Positions 25,442 to 36,224 of a stretch of 64,000 nt of DNA are shown here, piece by piece. The stretch is from Zoogloeaceae bacterium. Its GTDB lineage: Bacteria; Pseudomonadota; Gammaproteobacteria; Burkholderiales; Rhodocyclaceae. Location of the stretch: the NCBI GenBank assembly GCA_024235595.1, contig JACKMC010000003.1, forward strand, positions 186,001 to 250,000, in the 5' to 3' direction. The translations under genes were made by a program, and so were the position numbers. Within the stretch, counting starts at the first letter, position 1. Each line of letters starts with the position of its first letter. The notes beneath the pieces are model-generated. The model saw only the letters and a list, made by a program, of their open reading frames with translations. It was not told the origin of the DNA and ran no database searches.

Positions 25442-28129
25442 ATGAAGGAAAAACACTACCTCACCCCACTCTTCGAGCCCCGCGCAGTGGGCATCATCGG
25501 CGCCAGCGAACGGCCGGACTCGATCGGTGGCGTGCTGATCCGCAACATGCTCGAAGCGGGCTTCAAGGGCAAGCTGTTCGCCATCAATCCCAAGCACGAC
25601 AAGGTCTTCGACGTGCCGTGCTACCGATCGGTCGAAGAAGTCCCCCATCGTCTTGACCTGGTGGTGATCTCGACCCGTGCCGAAACCATTCCGGCGATCA
25701 TGGATGGCTGCGGCCGGGCCGGTGTCAAGGCCGCGATCGTGCTGTCGTCCGGCTTCTCGGAGAGCGGCCCGCGCGGCGCAGCCCTCGAGCGGGCGACCAC
25801 TGAGGCGGCCAGGCGCCACCGGATTCGCCTCCTCGGCCCCAATTGCCTTGGCATCATCCGCCCCGAACTCGGCCTCAACGCGACCTTCGCCCATGGCTCC
25901 GCACTCAAGGGCTCGATCGGCCTGATATCCCAGTCCGGCGCCCTTTGCACCGCGATCCTCGACTGGGCGAAACCCAATAACGTTGGCTTCTCCAACGTTG
26001 TCTCGCTTGGCTCGTCACGCGACATCGATTTCGGCGAGATTCTCGAGTACATGATCTCCGATCCGCGTACCGAAAGCATCTTCCTGTACGTTGAAGGCAT
26101 CCGTGACGCACGACGCTTCATGAGCGCCCTGCGCGGCGCGGCGCGCGTCAAGCCGGTACTGCTCATCAAGGTCGGACGTCATCCGGCCGGCGGCGCTGCC
26201 GCCCTTTCGCACACCGGCGCCATGGTGGGCGAGGATGCCGTGTTCGACGCGGCGCTGCGTCGCGCGGGCGTGATTCGCCTCTACACCATGGGCCAGATGT
26301 ACGCGGCCGCCAATGCCTTGTTCGCGCGTTTCCGTCCGCGCGGCAACCGCCTCGCCATCGTCACCAACGGCGGCGGGCCGGGCGTCATGGCAGCCGACCG
26401 CTGCGCCGATCTGCGCATCCCGCTTGCCGAACTGTCCGACGGGACCATTGCAAAGCTTAACGAGTTTCTCCCCGCCGCATGGTCGCGCGGCAACCCGGTC
26501 GACATCCTCGGCGACGCCAATGCCGAACGCTACAAGAAGACCATTGCCGCAGTACTCGAGGATCCCAACGTCGACGGCATGCTGGTGATGCTCACGCCAC
26601 AGGCGATCATCGACCCGACCGCGGTAGCCGAAGCGCTCATCGATCTCGAGAAGAACGCCGACAAACCCGTCGTCACCTGCTGGATGGGCGAAGATCTCGT
26701 CCGCCTTGGACGTCGCAAGTTCGAAGAGGCCGGCATCCCGACCTTCCGTACACCGGAACCCGCGGTCGAACTGTTCAGTCATATCTCCGCCTACTACCGC
26801 AACCAGAAGCTGCTGATGCAGACGCCTGCATCGCTCTCCGGCCTGCGGCCGCCGTCCATCGAGAGCGCCCGCCTGGTCATCGAGACTGCCCTCGCCGAGC
26901 GCCGCAAGGCACTCAACGAGATGGAATCCAAGGCTCTGCTGGCCGCTTTCCGCATTCCGATTGCGCAGACCGTGGTCGCGCGCTCGGCCACCGAGGCCAT
27001 GGTGCTGGCAGAAGAAATCGGCCTGCCGGTGGTAATGAAGATCGATTCGCCGAACATCATCCACAAATCCGACTCGGGCGGCGTTCGCCTCAACCTGACG
27101 AGCCTCGCCGCAGTGCGCAGCGCCTATCAGGAAATTCTCGAGGGCGTGAAGAAGACTTTCCCCGAAGCTTCGGTGAACGGGGTCGCGATCGAACCCATGG
27201 TGCTCAAACCCAACGGTCGCGAGCTCATGGTCGGCGTCACCCGCGACCCGGTGTTCGGTCCGGTCATCACCTTCGGCGAAGGCGGAACCCGGGTAGAGGT
27301 GCACAAGGACCGCGCGGTTGCGCTGCCCCCCCTCAACCCCTTCCTCGCCCGCGACCTGATCCGCTCGACGCGCATCGCCTCGTTGCTCGGGGAGTTCCGC
27401 AGCATGCCGCCGATCAACATGGAATCGCTGGAATTCGTGCTGCTGCGCGTTTCGGAGATGGTCTGCGAACTGCCATGGATCCAGACCATCAACATCAACC
27501 CGCTGATCGTCGACGAAAACGGCGCGGTAGCGGTCGATTGCCAGATCGTCGTGGACAACGTCTCGCCCGCCGCGGACCGCTACGCCCACATGGCGATCCA
27601 CCCTTACCCGTCCCAGCTGACCACCGAGTGGACCCAGCCCGACGGCCTAAAGGTGGTGATTCGGCCGATCAAACCCGAAGACGCCGAGCTGGAGGTGGAG
27701 TTCGTGCGCAAGCTGTCGCCGGAGACCAAGTATTACCGCTTCATGAACACCATGCGCGAGCTGCCTCCCGCGATGGTCACGCGCCTGACGCAGATCGACT
27801 ATGACCGCGAGATGGCCTTCGTCGCGGTCATCGAGGAAGACGGCAAGGAATACGAGGTTGGCGTCTGTCGCTACGCGGTGAATCCGGACGGCGAGTCCTG
27901 CGAGTTCGCGATCGTGGTCGCCGACGACTGGCAGAAGAAGGGCCTCGCGCGCCGCCTCATGGGCGTACTCATCGAGACCGCACGTGATCGCGGCCTGGGC
28001 TACATGAACGGGGTATTCCTGTCCAACAACGAACGCATGCTCAAGTTCGTCAAGGGCCTCGGATTCGTGCTTTCGAACGACCCCGAGGACAACTCCGTCA
28101 AACTCGGTGTGCTCACGCTGCAGGACTGA
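25442..28129 (+). CDS. Acyl-CoA synthetase (ADP-forming)-like/GNAT protein, Pat-type
   Basis: 895 residues with the layout of protein lysine acetyltransferase Pat: CoA-binding domain (about 10-110, GIIGASERP), succinyl-CoA-ligase-like domains (about 145-460) with the phospho-histidine position occupied by H257 in LSHTGAMVGED, ATP-grasp domain (about 490-700, MKIDSPNIIHKSDSGGV) and a C-terminal GNAT domain (about 715-890, including GLARRLMGVLIETARDRGL). Known Pat proteins acetylate enzymes such as acetyl-CoA synthetase, and the ligase part often only binds acetyl-CoA. Here the histidine is kept, so ligase activity is not excluded by that residue. It is a single gene with a GAGAGG ribosome binding site. 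Confidence 0.88.
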   Translation: MKEKHYLTPLFEPRAVGIIGASERPDSIGGVLIRNMLEAGFKGKLFAINPKHDKVFDVPCYRSVEEVPHRLDLVVISTRAETIPAIMDGCGRAGVKAAIVLSSGFSESGPRGAALERATTEAARRHRIRLLGPNCLGIIRPELGLNATFAHGSALKGSIGLISQSGALCTAILDWAKPNNVGFSNVVSLGSSRDIDFGEILEYMISDPRTESIFLYVEGIRDARRFMSALRGAARVKPVLLIKVGRHPAGGAAALSHTGAMVGEDAVFDAALRRAGVIRLYTMGQMYAAANALFARFRPRGNRLAIVTNGGGPGVMAADRCADLRIPLAELSDGTIAKLNEFLPAAWSRGNPVDILGDANAERYKKTIAAVLEDPNVDGMLVMLTPQAIIDPTAVAEALIDLEKNADKPVVTCWMGEDLVRLGRRKFEEAGIPTFRTPEPAVELFSHISAYYRNQKLLMQTPASLSGLRPPSIESARLVIETALAERRKALNEMESKALLAAFRIPIAQTVVARSATEAMVLAEEIGLPVVMKIDSPNIIHKSDSGGVRLNLTSLAAVRSAYQEILEGVKKTFPEASVNGVAIEPMVLKPNGRELMVGVTRDPVFGPVITFGEGGTRVEVHKDRAVALPPLNPFLARDLIRSTRIASLLGEFRSMPPINMESLEFVLLRVSEMVCELPWIQTININPLIVDENGAVAVDCQIVVDNVSPAADRYAHMAIHPYPSQLTTEWTQPDGLKVVIRPIKPEDAELEVEFVRKLSPETKYYRFMNTMRELPPAMVTRLTQIDYDREMAFVAVIEEDGKEYEVGVCRYAVNPDGESCEFAIVVADDWQKKGLARRLMGVLIETARDRGLGYMNGVFLSNNERMLKFVKGLGFVLSNDPEDNSVKLGVLTLQD

Positions 28130-28151
28130 CCCGGCCCTTCGGACCACCGCG

Positions 28152-28175
28152 ACGGCCGCCCTGGGCGGCCGTTTC
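28152..28175 (+). terminator. Hairpin after the Pat-like gene, weak terminator
   Basis: Stem ACGGCCGCC / GGCGGCCGT with loop CTG, followed by only TTTCC. A strong stem, but a short T-run. Confidence 0.5.
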
Positions 28176-28288
28176 CATGTCGATGCCGCAGACTGCTGGG
28201 CCTGAGGTGCCGCCGGTGCTTGGCTTGTGCGGCGAAGCACTAGAATGGCAGCGAGATTCACACCCGCCATTCGAGCAAAGGATTGCCC

Positions 28289-29137
28289 ATGACCGCACAC
28301 CGGCACGGCCAGCAACTCACCCGATTGCGCAACCTCGGACCGCGCTCCGCACAGTGGCTGGCGCAGGTGGGCGTCGACAGTGTCGAGACACTGCGCGCGA
28401 TGGGCGTGGCGGGCTGTTTCGAGCGGCTGCTGGCCGCAGGGATCAACCCTTCGATCAATCTCGCCTATGCCATCCAGGGCGCACTCGACGATCTGGACTG
28501 GCGCGCGCTGCCCGAACACACCCGCAGCGAGCTGGTGCTGCTGGTCGACGCCCTGCGCGCCGCCCGCACGCCGACACCCGCACGCTGTGGCTGGTGCGGC
28601 GAGGACCCCCTCTATGTTCGCTACCACGATCTCGAATGGGGGGTGCCGGTGCATGAGGACCGGCGGCTTTTCGAGTTCCTGGTGCTCGAGGGCGCGCAGG
28701 CCGGGCTGTCGTGGATCACCATCCTGCGCAAGCGCGAGGGCTATCGCGAGGCCTTTGCAGATTTCGACCCCGCTCGTGTGGCCCAACTCGATGAAAGGGA
28801 GCAGGAGCGGCTGCGCGAGAACCCCGCGATCGTGCGAAATCGCGCGAAGATCGCGGCCACGGTCGGCAATGCCAAGGCCTTTCTCGCGATTCAACGGGAA
28901 TTCGGCAGCTTCGATGATTTTCTCTGGCGCTTTGTCGATGGCGCCCCCATCGTCAACAGCCCTAAATCACTGGCGGAGGTGCCGGCGCGCACCGAGCGAT
29001 CCGATGCCCTCAGCCGAGCGCTACAGCGCCGCGGCTTCAAGTTTGTCGGCAGCACCATCTGTTATGCCTACATGCAGGCCATCGGCATGGTCAACGACCA
29101 CCTCACTACCTGCTTCCGTCACCCCGAGGCTCACTGA
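28289..29137 (+). CDS. tag: TfoX C-terminal domain fused to DNA-3-methyladenine glycosylase I
   Basis: 282 residues in one uninterrupted frame. Residues about 10-90 are a TfoX C-terminal domain (LRNLGPRSAQWLAQVGV, then INPSINLAYAIQGALDDLDW). Residues about 99-282 are a full Tag glycosylase: zinc ligands C100, H113, H271 and C275, catalytic-pocket E134 in LEGAQAGLSW, and the family-typical RRGFKFVGSTICYAYMQA. Tag removes 3-methyladenine from DNA. The usual Tag protein is about 190 residues and begins at the CGW motif, so the N-terminal module is an addition. The start ATG has AAAGGA upstream; the Tag part has no separate ribosome binding site that I can see. Confidence 0.9.
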   Translation: MTAHRHGQQLTRLRNLGPRSAQWLAQVGVDSVETLRAMGVAGCFERLLAAGINPSINLAYAIQGALDDLDWRALPEHTRSELVLLVDALRAARTPTPARCGWCGEDPLYVRYHDLEWGVPVHEDRRLFEFLVLEGAQAGLSWITILRKREGYREAFADFDPARVAQLDEREQERLRENPAIVRNRAKIAATVGNAKAFLAIQREFGSFDDFLWRFVDGAPIVNSPKSLAEVPARTERSDALSRALQRRGFKFVGSTICYAYMQAIGMVNDHLTTCFRHPEAH

Positions 29138-29188
29138 CATCGCGCCAGGGCAGCTATCATTGCCCCTTTCAAGTCATTGGATGGACAG

Positions 29189-30037
29189 ATGAGTGCCGCG
29201 ATTCAACATTTGGAGCATCTGGGCCTGCCGGCGGTCAGACTCGTCACCCAAGGAGGCGCCAGCGCCACCGTCAGCCTGCTGGGTGGCCAGGTCCTGTCCT
29301 GGCAGCCCAGCAGCGGCGACGAGCGGCTGTTCATGAGCCCCCGGGCCATCCTCGACGGCACGACACCGATCCGTGGCGGCGTACCGGTGTGCTTCCCGCA
29401 GTTCGCGAGCCTTGGCAAGCTGCCCAAGCACGGCCTGCTGCGAACCCGGCGCTGGGAAGTCAAGGAGACGCGTGGCGACGGCGACTACGCGATGGTGACC
29501 CTGCGCGTGAGCGACGATGACGACAGCTACGCGATCTGGCCGTATGCCTTCAACTGCGAACTCACGATCCTCATCGAGAGCGGCCGCCTCGTTCTCGAAC
29601 TGGAGATCGAAAACACCGGCCATGGCAGTTTCGTATTCACCGGCGCCCTGCACAGCTACCTCGCGGTGCGCGAGGTCGAGGAGGTTGCGCTGGAGGGCCT
29701 GTACGGCCTGAGCTATCGCGACAGCGCGCACGACAATCGTGAAGGCCGCGAGTCCGCAGAGGCGCTTCAAGTCGCCGACGAAATCGATCGCATCTATCGC
29801 AACGCCACGCGGCCGCTGACGCTGCGCGACGGCAGGCGCGAACTCGCGATCCGCATGGAAGGTTTTCCGGACGTCGTGGTGTGGAATCCCTGGGTAGAGA
29901 AATGCGCCGCGCTCAAGGACATGGCACCGCTCGATTTCCGGCACATGCTGTGCGTCGAGGCGGCCACCACCCGGCCCACCGAACTGCCCGCCGGCGAGAG
30001 CTGGTGGGGGCGGCAGAGCCTGTTTGCAGTCTCATGA
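29189..30037 (+). CDS. D-hexose-6-phosphate mutarotase (YeaD-like)
   Basis: 282 residues with the aldose-epimerase beta-sandwich pattern: PIRGGVPVCFPQFA, the active-site histidine in LPKHGLLRTRRWEV, a second one in GALHSYLAV, and the catalytic glutamate in MLCVEAATT near the end. YeaD-type enzymes interconvert the anomers of glucose-6-phosphate and related sugars in the cytoplasm. The start is the ATG before SAAIQHLEHLG; a TTG four codons upstream is possible. It follows the tag fusion by 51 bp and precedes cnoX by about 60 bp on the same strand, so the three may be one transcript. Confidence 0.88.
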   Translation: MSAAIQHLEHLGLPAVRLVTQGGASATVSLLGGQVLSWQPSSGDERLFMSPRAILDGTTPIRGGVPVCFPQFASLGKLPKHGLLRTRRWEVKETRGDGDYAMVTLRVSDDDDSYAIWPYAFNCELTILIESGRLVLELEIENTGHGSFVFTGALHSYLAVREVEEVALEGLYGLSYRDSAHDNREGRESAEALQVADEIDRIYRNATRPLTLRDGRRELAIRMEGFPDVVVWNPWVEKCAALKDMAPLDFRHMLCVEAATTRPTELPAGESWWGRQSLFAVS

Positions 30038-30099
30038 CTTGAACTGCGGCGATCGCACCCCAAAGTGGATTGGGTTACCGCAACAGGAGAATCCACGCC

Positions 30100-30960
30100 A
30101 TGAGCCGCTTCGCCTTCGACGTCACCGCAGCCGATTTCGAACAAAAGGTCATCGAGGCCTCGAAGAACACCCCGGTGTTGGTCGACTTCTGGGCCGAATG
30201 GTGTGCACCCTGCCGTGCGCTCAAGCCACTGCTCGAAAAACTCGCCGACGAGTTCGAGGGTCGGATACTCGTCGCCAAGGTCGATACCGAGCAGCAACAG
30301 GAACTCGCCGCACGCTTCGGCATTCGTGGAATTCCCGACGTCAGGGCCTTCGTGGACGGGGCCGTGGTCGACGGCTTTACCGGGGCGTTGCCCGAAGCTG
30401 CACTACGCGAATTCATCGCCCGTGTCCTGCCCTCCGAAGCGGAGCCCCTGCGCCTCGAGGCGTTCGCGGCAAGGCAACGCGGCGATCTCGACAGCGCCCG
30501 CGCGATGCTGCTCAAGGCCATCGACACCGATCCTCGCTTCGAGGCCGCACGCCTCGATCTCATCGAACTGCTGATCGACGTTGGAGAGCTCGACGAAGCG
30601 GACCGACTGCTCAAAGAGATCATCTACCGGGCGAAGGACGAGGATCGCACCCGAACGCTCGAAGCACGACTCGGTCTCGCGGCCACCCGCGCCGAGTCGT
30701 CCGACGAAGAGACCTTGAAGGCACGTATCGAGGCCGACGGCAATGACCTCGACGCGCGCCTCGCCCTCGCGAGCCTTGCGGCGGAGCGCGGCGCCTTCGA
30801 GCCGGCGCTCGAAAACCTGCTTGAAATCGTGCGTCAGGATCGCGGCTTCAAGGATGACGCCGGCCGCAAGGCCATGATCCAGGTGTTCAGTCTGATGCCT
30901 GCGGATTCGCCGCTTCTTCGCGACTACCGCAGCCGCCTCGCGGCCCTGCTGAACCGCTGA
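30100..30960 (+). CDS. cnoX: Chaperedoxin CnoX (thioredoxin domain plus TPRs)
   Basis: 286 residues: thioredoxin domain (about 5-110) with an intact WCAPC redox site (C35, C38), then TPR-like helical repeats (about 115-285; RLEAFAARQRGDLDSARAML, AALASLAAERGAFEPALENL as repeat units). The E. coli homologue YbbN lacks the first cysteine; this one keeps both, as in the Caulobacter form, so it can be both reductase and holdase. CnoX protects substrates under oxidative stress and hands them to GroEL. The ATG has CAGGAG upstream. It converges with the Lys-rich secreted protein gene. Confidence 0.9.
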   Translation: MSRFAFDVTAADFEQKVIEASKNTPVLVDFWAEWCAPCRALKPLLEKLADEFEGRILVAKVDTEQQQELAARFGIRGIPDVRAFVDGAVVDGFTGALPEAALREFIARVLPSEAEPLRLEAFAARQRGDLDSARAMLLKAIDTDPRFEAARLDLIELLIDVGELDEADRLLKEIIYRAKDEDRTRTLEARLGLAATRAESSDEETLKARIEADGNDLDARLALASLAAERGAFEPALENLLEIVRQDRGFKDDAGRKAMIQVFSLMPADSPLLRDYRSRLAALLNR

Positions 30961-30974
30961 GCCGGTGCCGGCCC

Positions 30975-31628
30975 CTAGTTCACATGCACCATGTCAGCGA
31001 CATCGCGACCGTTTACCTTGACCACCGACAACATGTTGCCGGCCGGATCGGCGGCCACCGGCTCGACCTGCAGCCGCCCCGAATCGAGCAATCGCTGAAG
31101 CCGCTGCTTGGCGTGCTCGGTGCTCACGTCCCGAGCCCTGGCGTCGATGCCCTTTACGCGGATGCGCTTGCCACCCTGGTAGAAGGTCGCGCCATCCATT
31201 GCATAGGCGCGCGCCGCGAGCACACGCTCATCCGAACCGGATTCGGGCAGGCGCGGCAGCGACAATGCCCCAGGGGCGGAACGTGCCTTGGGCAATTTGG
31301 CGAGCCGCGGTGCGCTCGCCACGCGGCGCTTTGCCCGCGCCGATGCACGGCGCTTGGTCGCACGCTTTTTCGCGATCGTCTTGCTGGAAACGACGGCCTT
31401 GCGCTTCGACGTCGCGAGCCGCGATGCGGCCGCCTTCTTCCGCGAGGGCGACTTGCTGAACGAGGATTTCCTGGCCGGCGATTTCCTGGTTGCCGACTTC
31501 TTCAGCGACGTCTTGGTCGCCGTTTTCCCAGACTCTGACCGCTTCTGCGCGGCTTCGGCCACGACGCCGGCCCCGAGGCTGACTACGGCGAATACGACCA
31601 TCGCCACGGAAGCTAACAATTTTTTCAT
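30975..31628 (-). CDS. Secreted Lys/Ser/Arg-rich protein with a degenerate SNase-like C-terminus
   Basis: 217 residues. Signal peptide (about 1-27, ending AEAAQ). Residues about 28-120 are extremely basic (repeats of KKSATRKSPARKSS, SKSPSRKKAA and KKRATKRRASARAKRR type), like the tail of histone H1-like proteins. Residues about 135-217 look like a shortened staphylococcal-nuclease (SNase) fold: RAYAMDGATFYQGGKRIRVKGIDARARD. The DGDT and GIDAPE motifs are changed to DGAT and GIDARA, and the last catalytic arginine (YGR) is N, so nuclease activity is not expected. A nucleic-acid- or polyanion-binding role is possible but not shown. Confidence 0.7.
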   Translation of the reverse strand: MKKLLASVAMVVFAVVSLGAGVVAEAAQKRSESGKTATKTSLKKSATRKSPARKSSFSKSPSRKKAAASRLATSKRKAVVSSKTIAKKRATKRRASARAKRRVASAPRLAKLPKARSAPGALSLPRLPESGSDERVLAARAYAMDGATFYQGGKRIRVKGIDARARDVSTEHAKQRLQRLLDSGRLQVEPVAADPAGNMLSVVKVNGRDVADMVHVN

Positions 31629-31771
31629 CGACTCACCCGTCCAACTCGGCAACAAACGCGCATCATCGCGCCGCGTGAAGCCCGTAAAGTCTAGACCTTT
31701 CGCAAGTGCTTGCGTAGCCAGTCTATGTGCAGGCACCATCAGGGCCTTTTTTCAGCACCACCGGATCCACC

Positions 31772-34087
<2,316 letters not shown>

Positions 34088-34115
34088 AATGGCGGAATTC
34101 CCGCGGAAAAGAGCG

Positions 34116-34478
34116 ATGAACACGATTTACGGCATCAAGAACTGCGACACCATGAAGAAGGCCTTCGCCTGGCTCGACGAGCACAGCGTCGCCTACACTT
34201 TTCACGACTACAAGAAGGCCGGCATCAGCTCAGCCAAGCTGCACGAGTGGAGCAAGGCCTGCGGCTGGCGGAGCCTGGTGAACACCCGCGGCACCACCTG
34301 GCGCAAGCTCACCCCCGAGCAACAGGACCTGCAAACGCAGAGCGCCGCCGTCAAGCTGATGGTCGACAACCCCAGCCTGATCCGCCGGCCGGTCATCGAA
34401 ACCGCCGCCGGGCAATTGCTGGTCGGCTTCGACCGGGCCAATTACACCAGTTTCCTCAAGCCCGGGGCGGCGCCATGA
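34116..34478 (+). CDS. Spx/MgsR/YffB-type ArsC-fold protein
   Basis: 120 residues with the thioredoxin-like ArsC fold: IYGIKNCDTMKKAFAWLDE, HDYKKAGIS, VNTRGTTWRKL, and the basic motif LIRRPVIET. Only one cysteine (C10) is in the active-site loop (C-D-T-M), as in YffB-type proteins, and not the CxxC of Spx. The family includes glutathione-dependent thiol reductases. It overlaps hslO by 4 bp (ATGA), so the two are coupled, which is of interest because hslO encodes a redox chaperone in other bacteria. Confidence 0.88.
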   Translation: MNTIYGIKNCDTMKKAFAWLDEHSVAYTFHDYKKAGISSAKLHEWSKACGWRSLVNTRGTTWRKLTPEQQDLQTQSAAVKLMVDNPSLIRRPVIETAAGQLLVGFDRANYTSFLKPGAAP

Positions 34479-35347
34479 GCGCCTCGCCCGACAGCTACGT
34501 GCAGCGTTTCCTGCTCGACGAACTCGATATTCGCGGCGCCTTCGTGCACCTGGGCAGCGTCTGGCAGGCGATGCAGCGCGGCCGCGACTACCCGGAACCG
34601 GTGCGCGAACTCATTGGCCAGATGGCCGCCACCACCGCGGTGATCGCCGGCAACCTCAAGCAGGCCGGCCGGCTCACCTTTCAGCTGCAGGGCCGCGGCC
34701 CGGTCAGCCTGATGGTGATCGACTGCGACGAAACCCTCAACATGCGCGGCTACGCCAAGTCCGAGGGCCAGCCGGCGGCCGCCAGCGTGCCGGCGCTGGT
34801 GGGCGACGGCCACCTCATGCTCACGCTCGACATCGAGGCGCTCGACCAGCCCTACCAGAGCTTCGTCCCGATCAAGGGCGAGACCCTGGCGGAGATTTTC
34901 GAGCACTACCTGCATCAGTCCGAGCAGCAGCCCACCCGACTCCTGCTGGCTGCTGGCGAACACAGTGCCGCCTGCCTGTTTCTGCAGAAAATGCCGGGCG
35001 CCGATCAGGCCGATGCCGATGGCTGGGAGCGGGTGCAACAGCTTGCTGATACGGTCAAGCAGGCGGAGCTGCTCGGCCTGGACACCGAAACACTGCTCAC
35101 GCGGCTCTTTCATGAAGAGACTGTTCGCGTCTTCGAACCCAGGATCGTGCGTCACGACTGGCCCGAAGACCGCGACAAGATCGCCGACATGCTGCGCGGC
35201 CTCGGCCGCGGCGAAGTCGAGGCAATCCTCGCAGAGCACGGCGAGGTGCGCATCCGCGACGACCTCTCGAATCACGAGTATGTGTTCGACGAAGAACAGG
35301 CCCTCAGGCTCTTCGACCCCGAGGGCGGCGCCCCGACCCTGCATTGA
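34475..35347 (+). CDS. hslO: Hsp33-family chaperone HslO lacking the zinc-binding cysteines
   Basis: 290 residues, full length. The N-terminal substrate-binding part is well kept (YVQRFLLDELDIRGAFV, GQMAATTAVIAGNLKQAGRL, LMVIDCDETLNMRGYAK). The C-terminal redox switch of E. coli Hsp33 has CxC and CxxC zinc ligands. Here the aligned positions are W229, E231, D262 and S265, in the segments RHDWPEDRDK and RIRDDLSNHEYVFD. The only cysteines in the protein are C84 and C167. So the fold seems intact but zinc binding and oxidation-triggered activation are lost. Either it is always active or it is triggered in another way. Confidence 0.88.
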   Translation: MSASPDSYVQRFLLDELDIRGAFVHLGSVWQAMQRGRDYPEPVRELIGQMAATTAVIAGNLKQAGRLTFQLQGRGPVSLMVIDCDETLNMRGYAKSEGQPAAASVPALVGDGHLMLTLDIEALDQPYQSFVPIKGETLAEIFEHYLHQSEQQPTRLLLAAGEHSAACLFLQKMPGADQADADGWERVQQLADTVKQAELLGLDTETLLTRLFHEETVRVFEPRIVRHDWPEDRDKIADMLRGLGRGEVEAILAEHGEVRIRDDLSNHEYVFDEEQALRLFDPEGGAPTLH

Positions 35348-35415
35348 GATGCGGCGCTTGCCCTTGCACGCTGCGAAAAGTAGACTTCCCGATTTGCCGG
35401 ACCAAGCCGATCACC

Positions 35416-36189
35416 ATGCCTGAAGCGTCGCCGTCATCCAAACTCGTTGAATTCAAAGGCGGCAAGCTCTCCGTCATGAACGCATTCCTGCGCGAAACCG
35501 ACGCCATGAAGCTCGCCGACGCCCTGCATGTGATGCTCGGCGGAATGCCCGATTTCTTCAGCGGCGAGACCACCGTGCTCGATTTCCGGCACCTCGCCGT
35601 CGCCCCTGACCGCATCGACTGGACCTCGCTGCTGAGCATGCTGCGACGCTACCAGCTGCAACCGGTGGCCGTGCGCAACCTGCCCGAGCACTATGCCGCG
35701 TCCGCGCGCCAGGCTGGCCTCGCGCTGCTGAGCGGCGAAGAAAGCGAGGGCGGCGTCCCCGAGGCACCGCCCCCGCCCCGCCAGGCCGCCCAGCCGGCGC
35801 AGCAGCCGCAACCGGTCGCCGCGGCGCCGGCAGCCGCCGCGAACACCATGGTCATTGAACGTCCGCTGCGCTCCGGGCAGCAAATCTACGCCCGCGATAC
35901 CGACCTTGTGCTGCTGGCCGGAGTGAGCCACGGCGCCGAGGTGATTGCCGACGGCAGCATCCACTGCTACGGCCCGCTGCGCGGTCGCGCGCTTGCCGGT
36001 GCACGCGGCAACGTGGCGGCGCGCATCTTCAGCATGAACTTCGGCCCCGAACTGATCTCGGTGGCCGGCGTATTCCGCACCTTCGAACGGGGCATTCCCG
36101 AATCCGTGGCCGGAAAGGCTGCGCAGGTGCGGCTCGATGAGGAAGGCGACAAACAGAATCTCGTGGTCGAGCCCATTTCACTGAGCTGA
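35416..36189 (+). CDS. minC: Septum site-determining protein MinC
   Basis: 257 residues. MinC_N domain (about 8-100), a Pro/Ala/Gln-rich linker (about 115-145), and the C-terminal beta-helix (about 150-255) with RSGQQIYARDTDLVLLAGVSHGAEVIADG and the GALAGARG motif as RALAGARGN (quoted in parts). MinC inhibits FtsZ polymers and binds MinD. The ATG before PEASPSSKLVEF is the start; the upstream in-frame codons are not conserved. It is the first gene of minCDE. Confidence 0.94.
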   Translation: MPEASPSSKLVEFKGGKLSVMNAFLRETDAMKLADALHVMLGGMPDFFSGETTVLDFRHLAVAPDRIDWTSLLSMLRRYQLQPVAVRNLPEHYAASARQAGLALLSGEESEGGVPEAPPPPRQAAQPAQQPQPVAAAPAAAANTMVIERPLRSGQQIYARDTDLVLLAGVSHGAEVIADGSIHCYGPLRGRALAGARGNVAARIFSMNFGPELISVAGVFRTFERGIPESVAGKAAQVRLDEEGDKQNLVVEPISLS

Positions 36190-36224
36190 CCCGCAACAAT
36201 CAAGACTTCCAGAAAGGGAAAATC

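Noticed and set aside
26015..27601. 528-residue open frame antisense to the Pat-like gene
   Set aside because: Shadow of a GC-rich gene; no motif or start signal, and the sense frame has clear domains.
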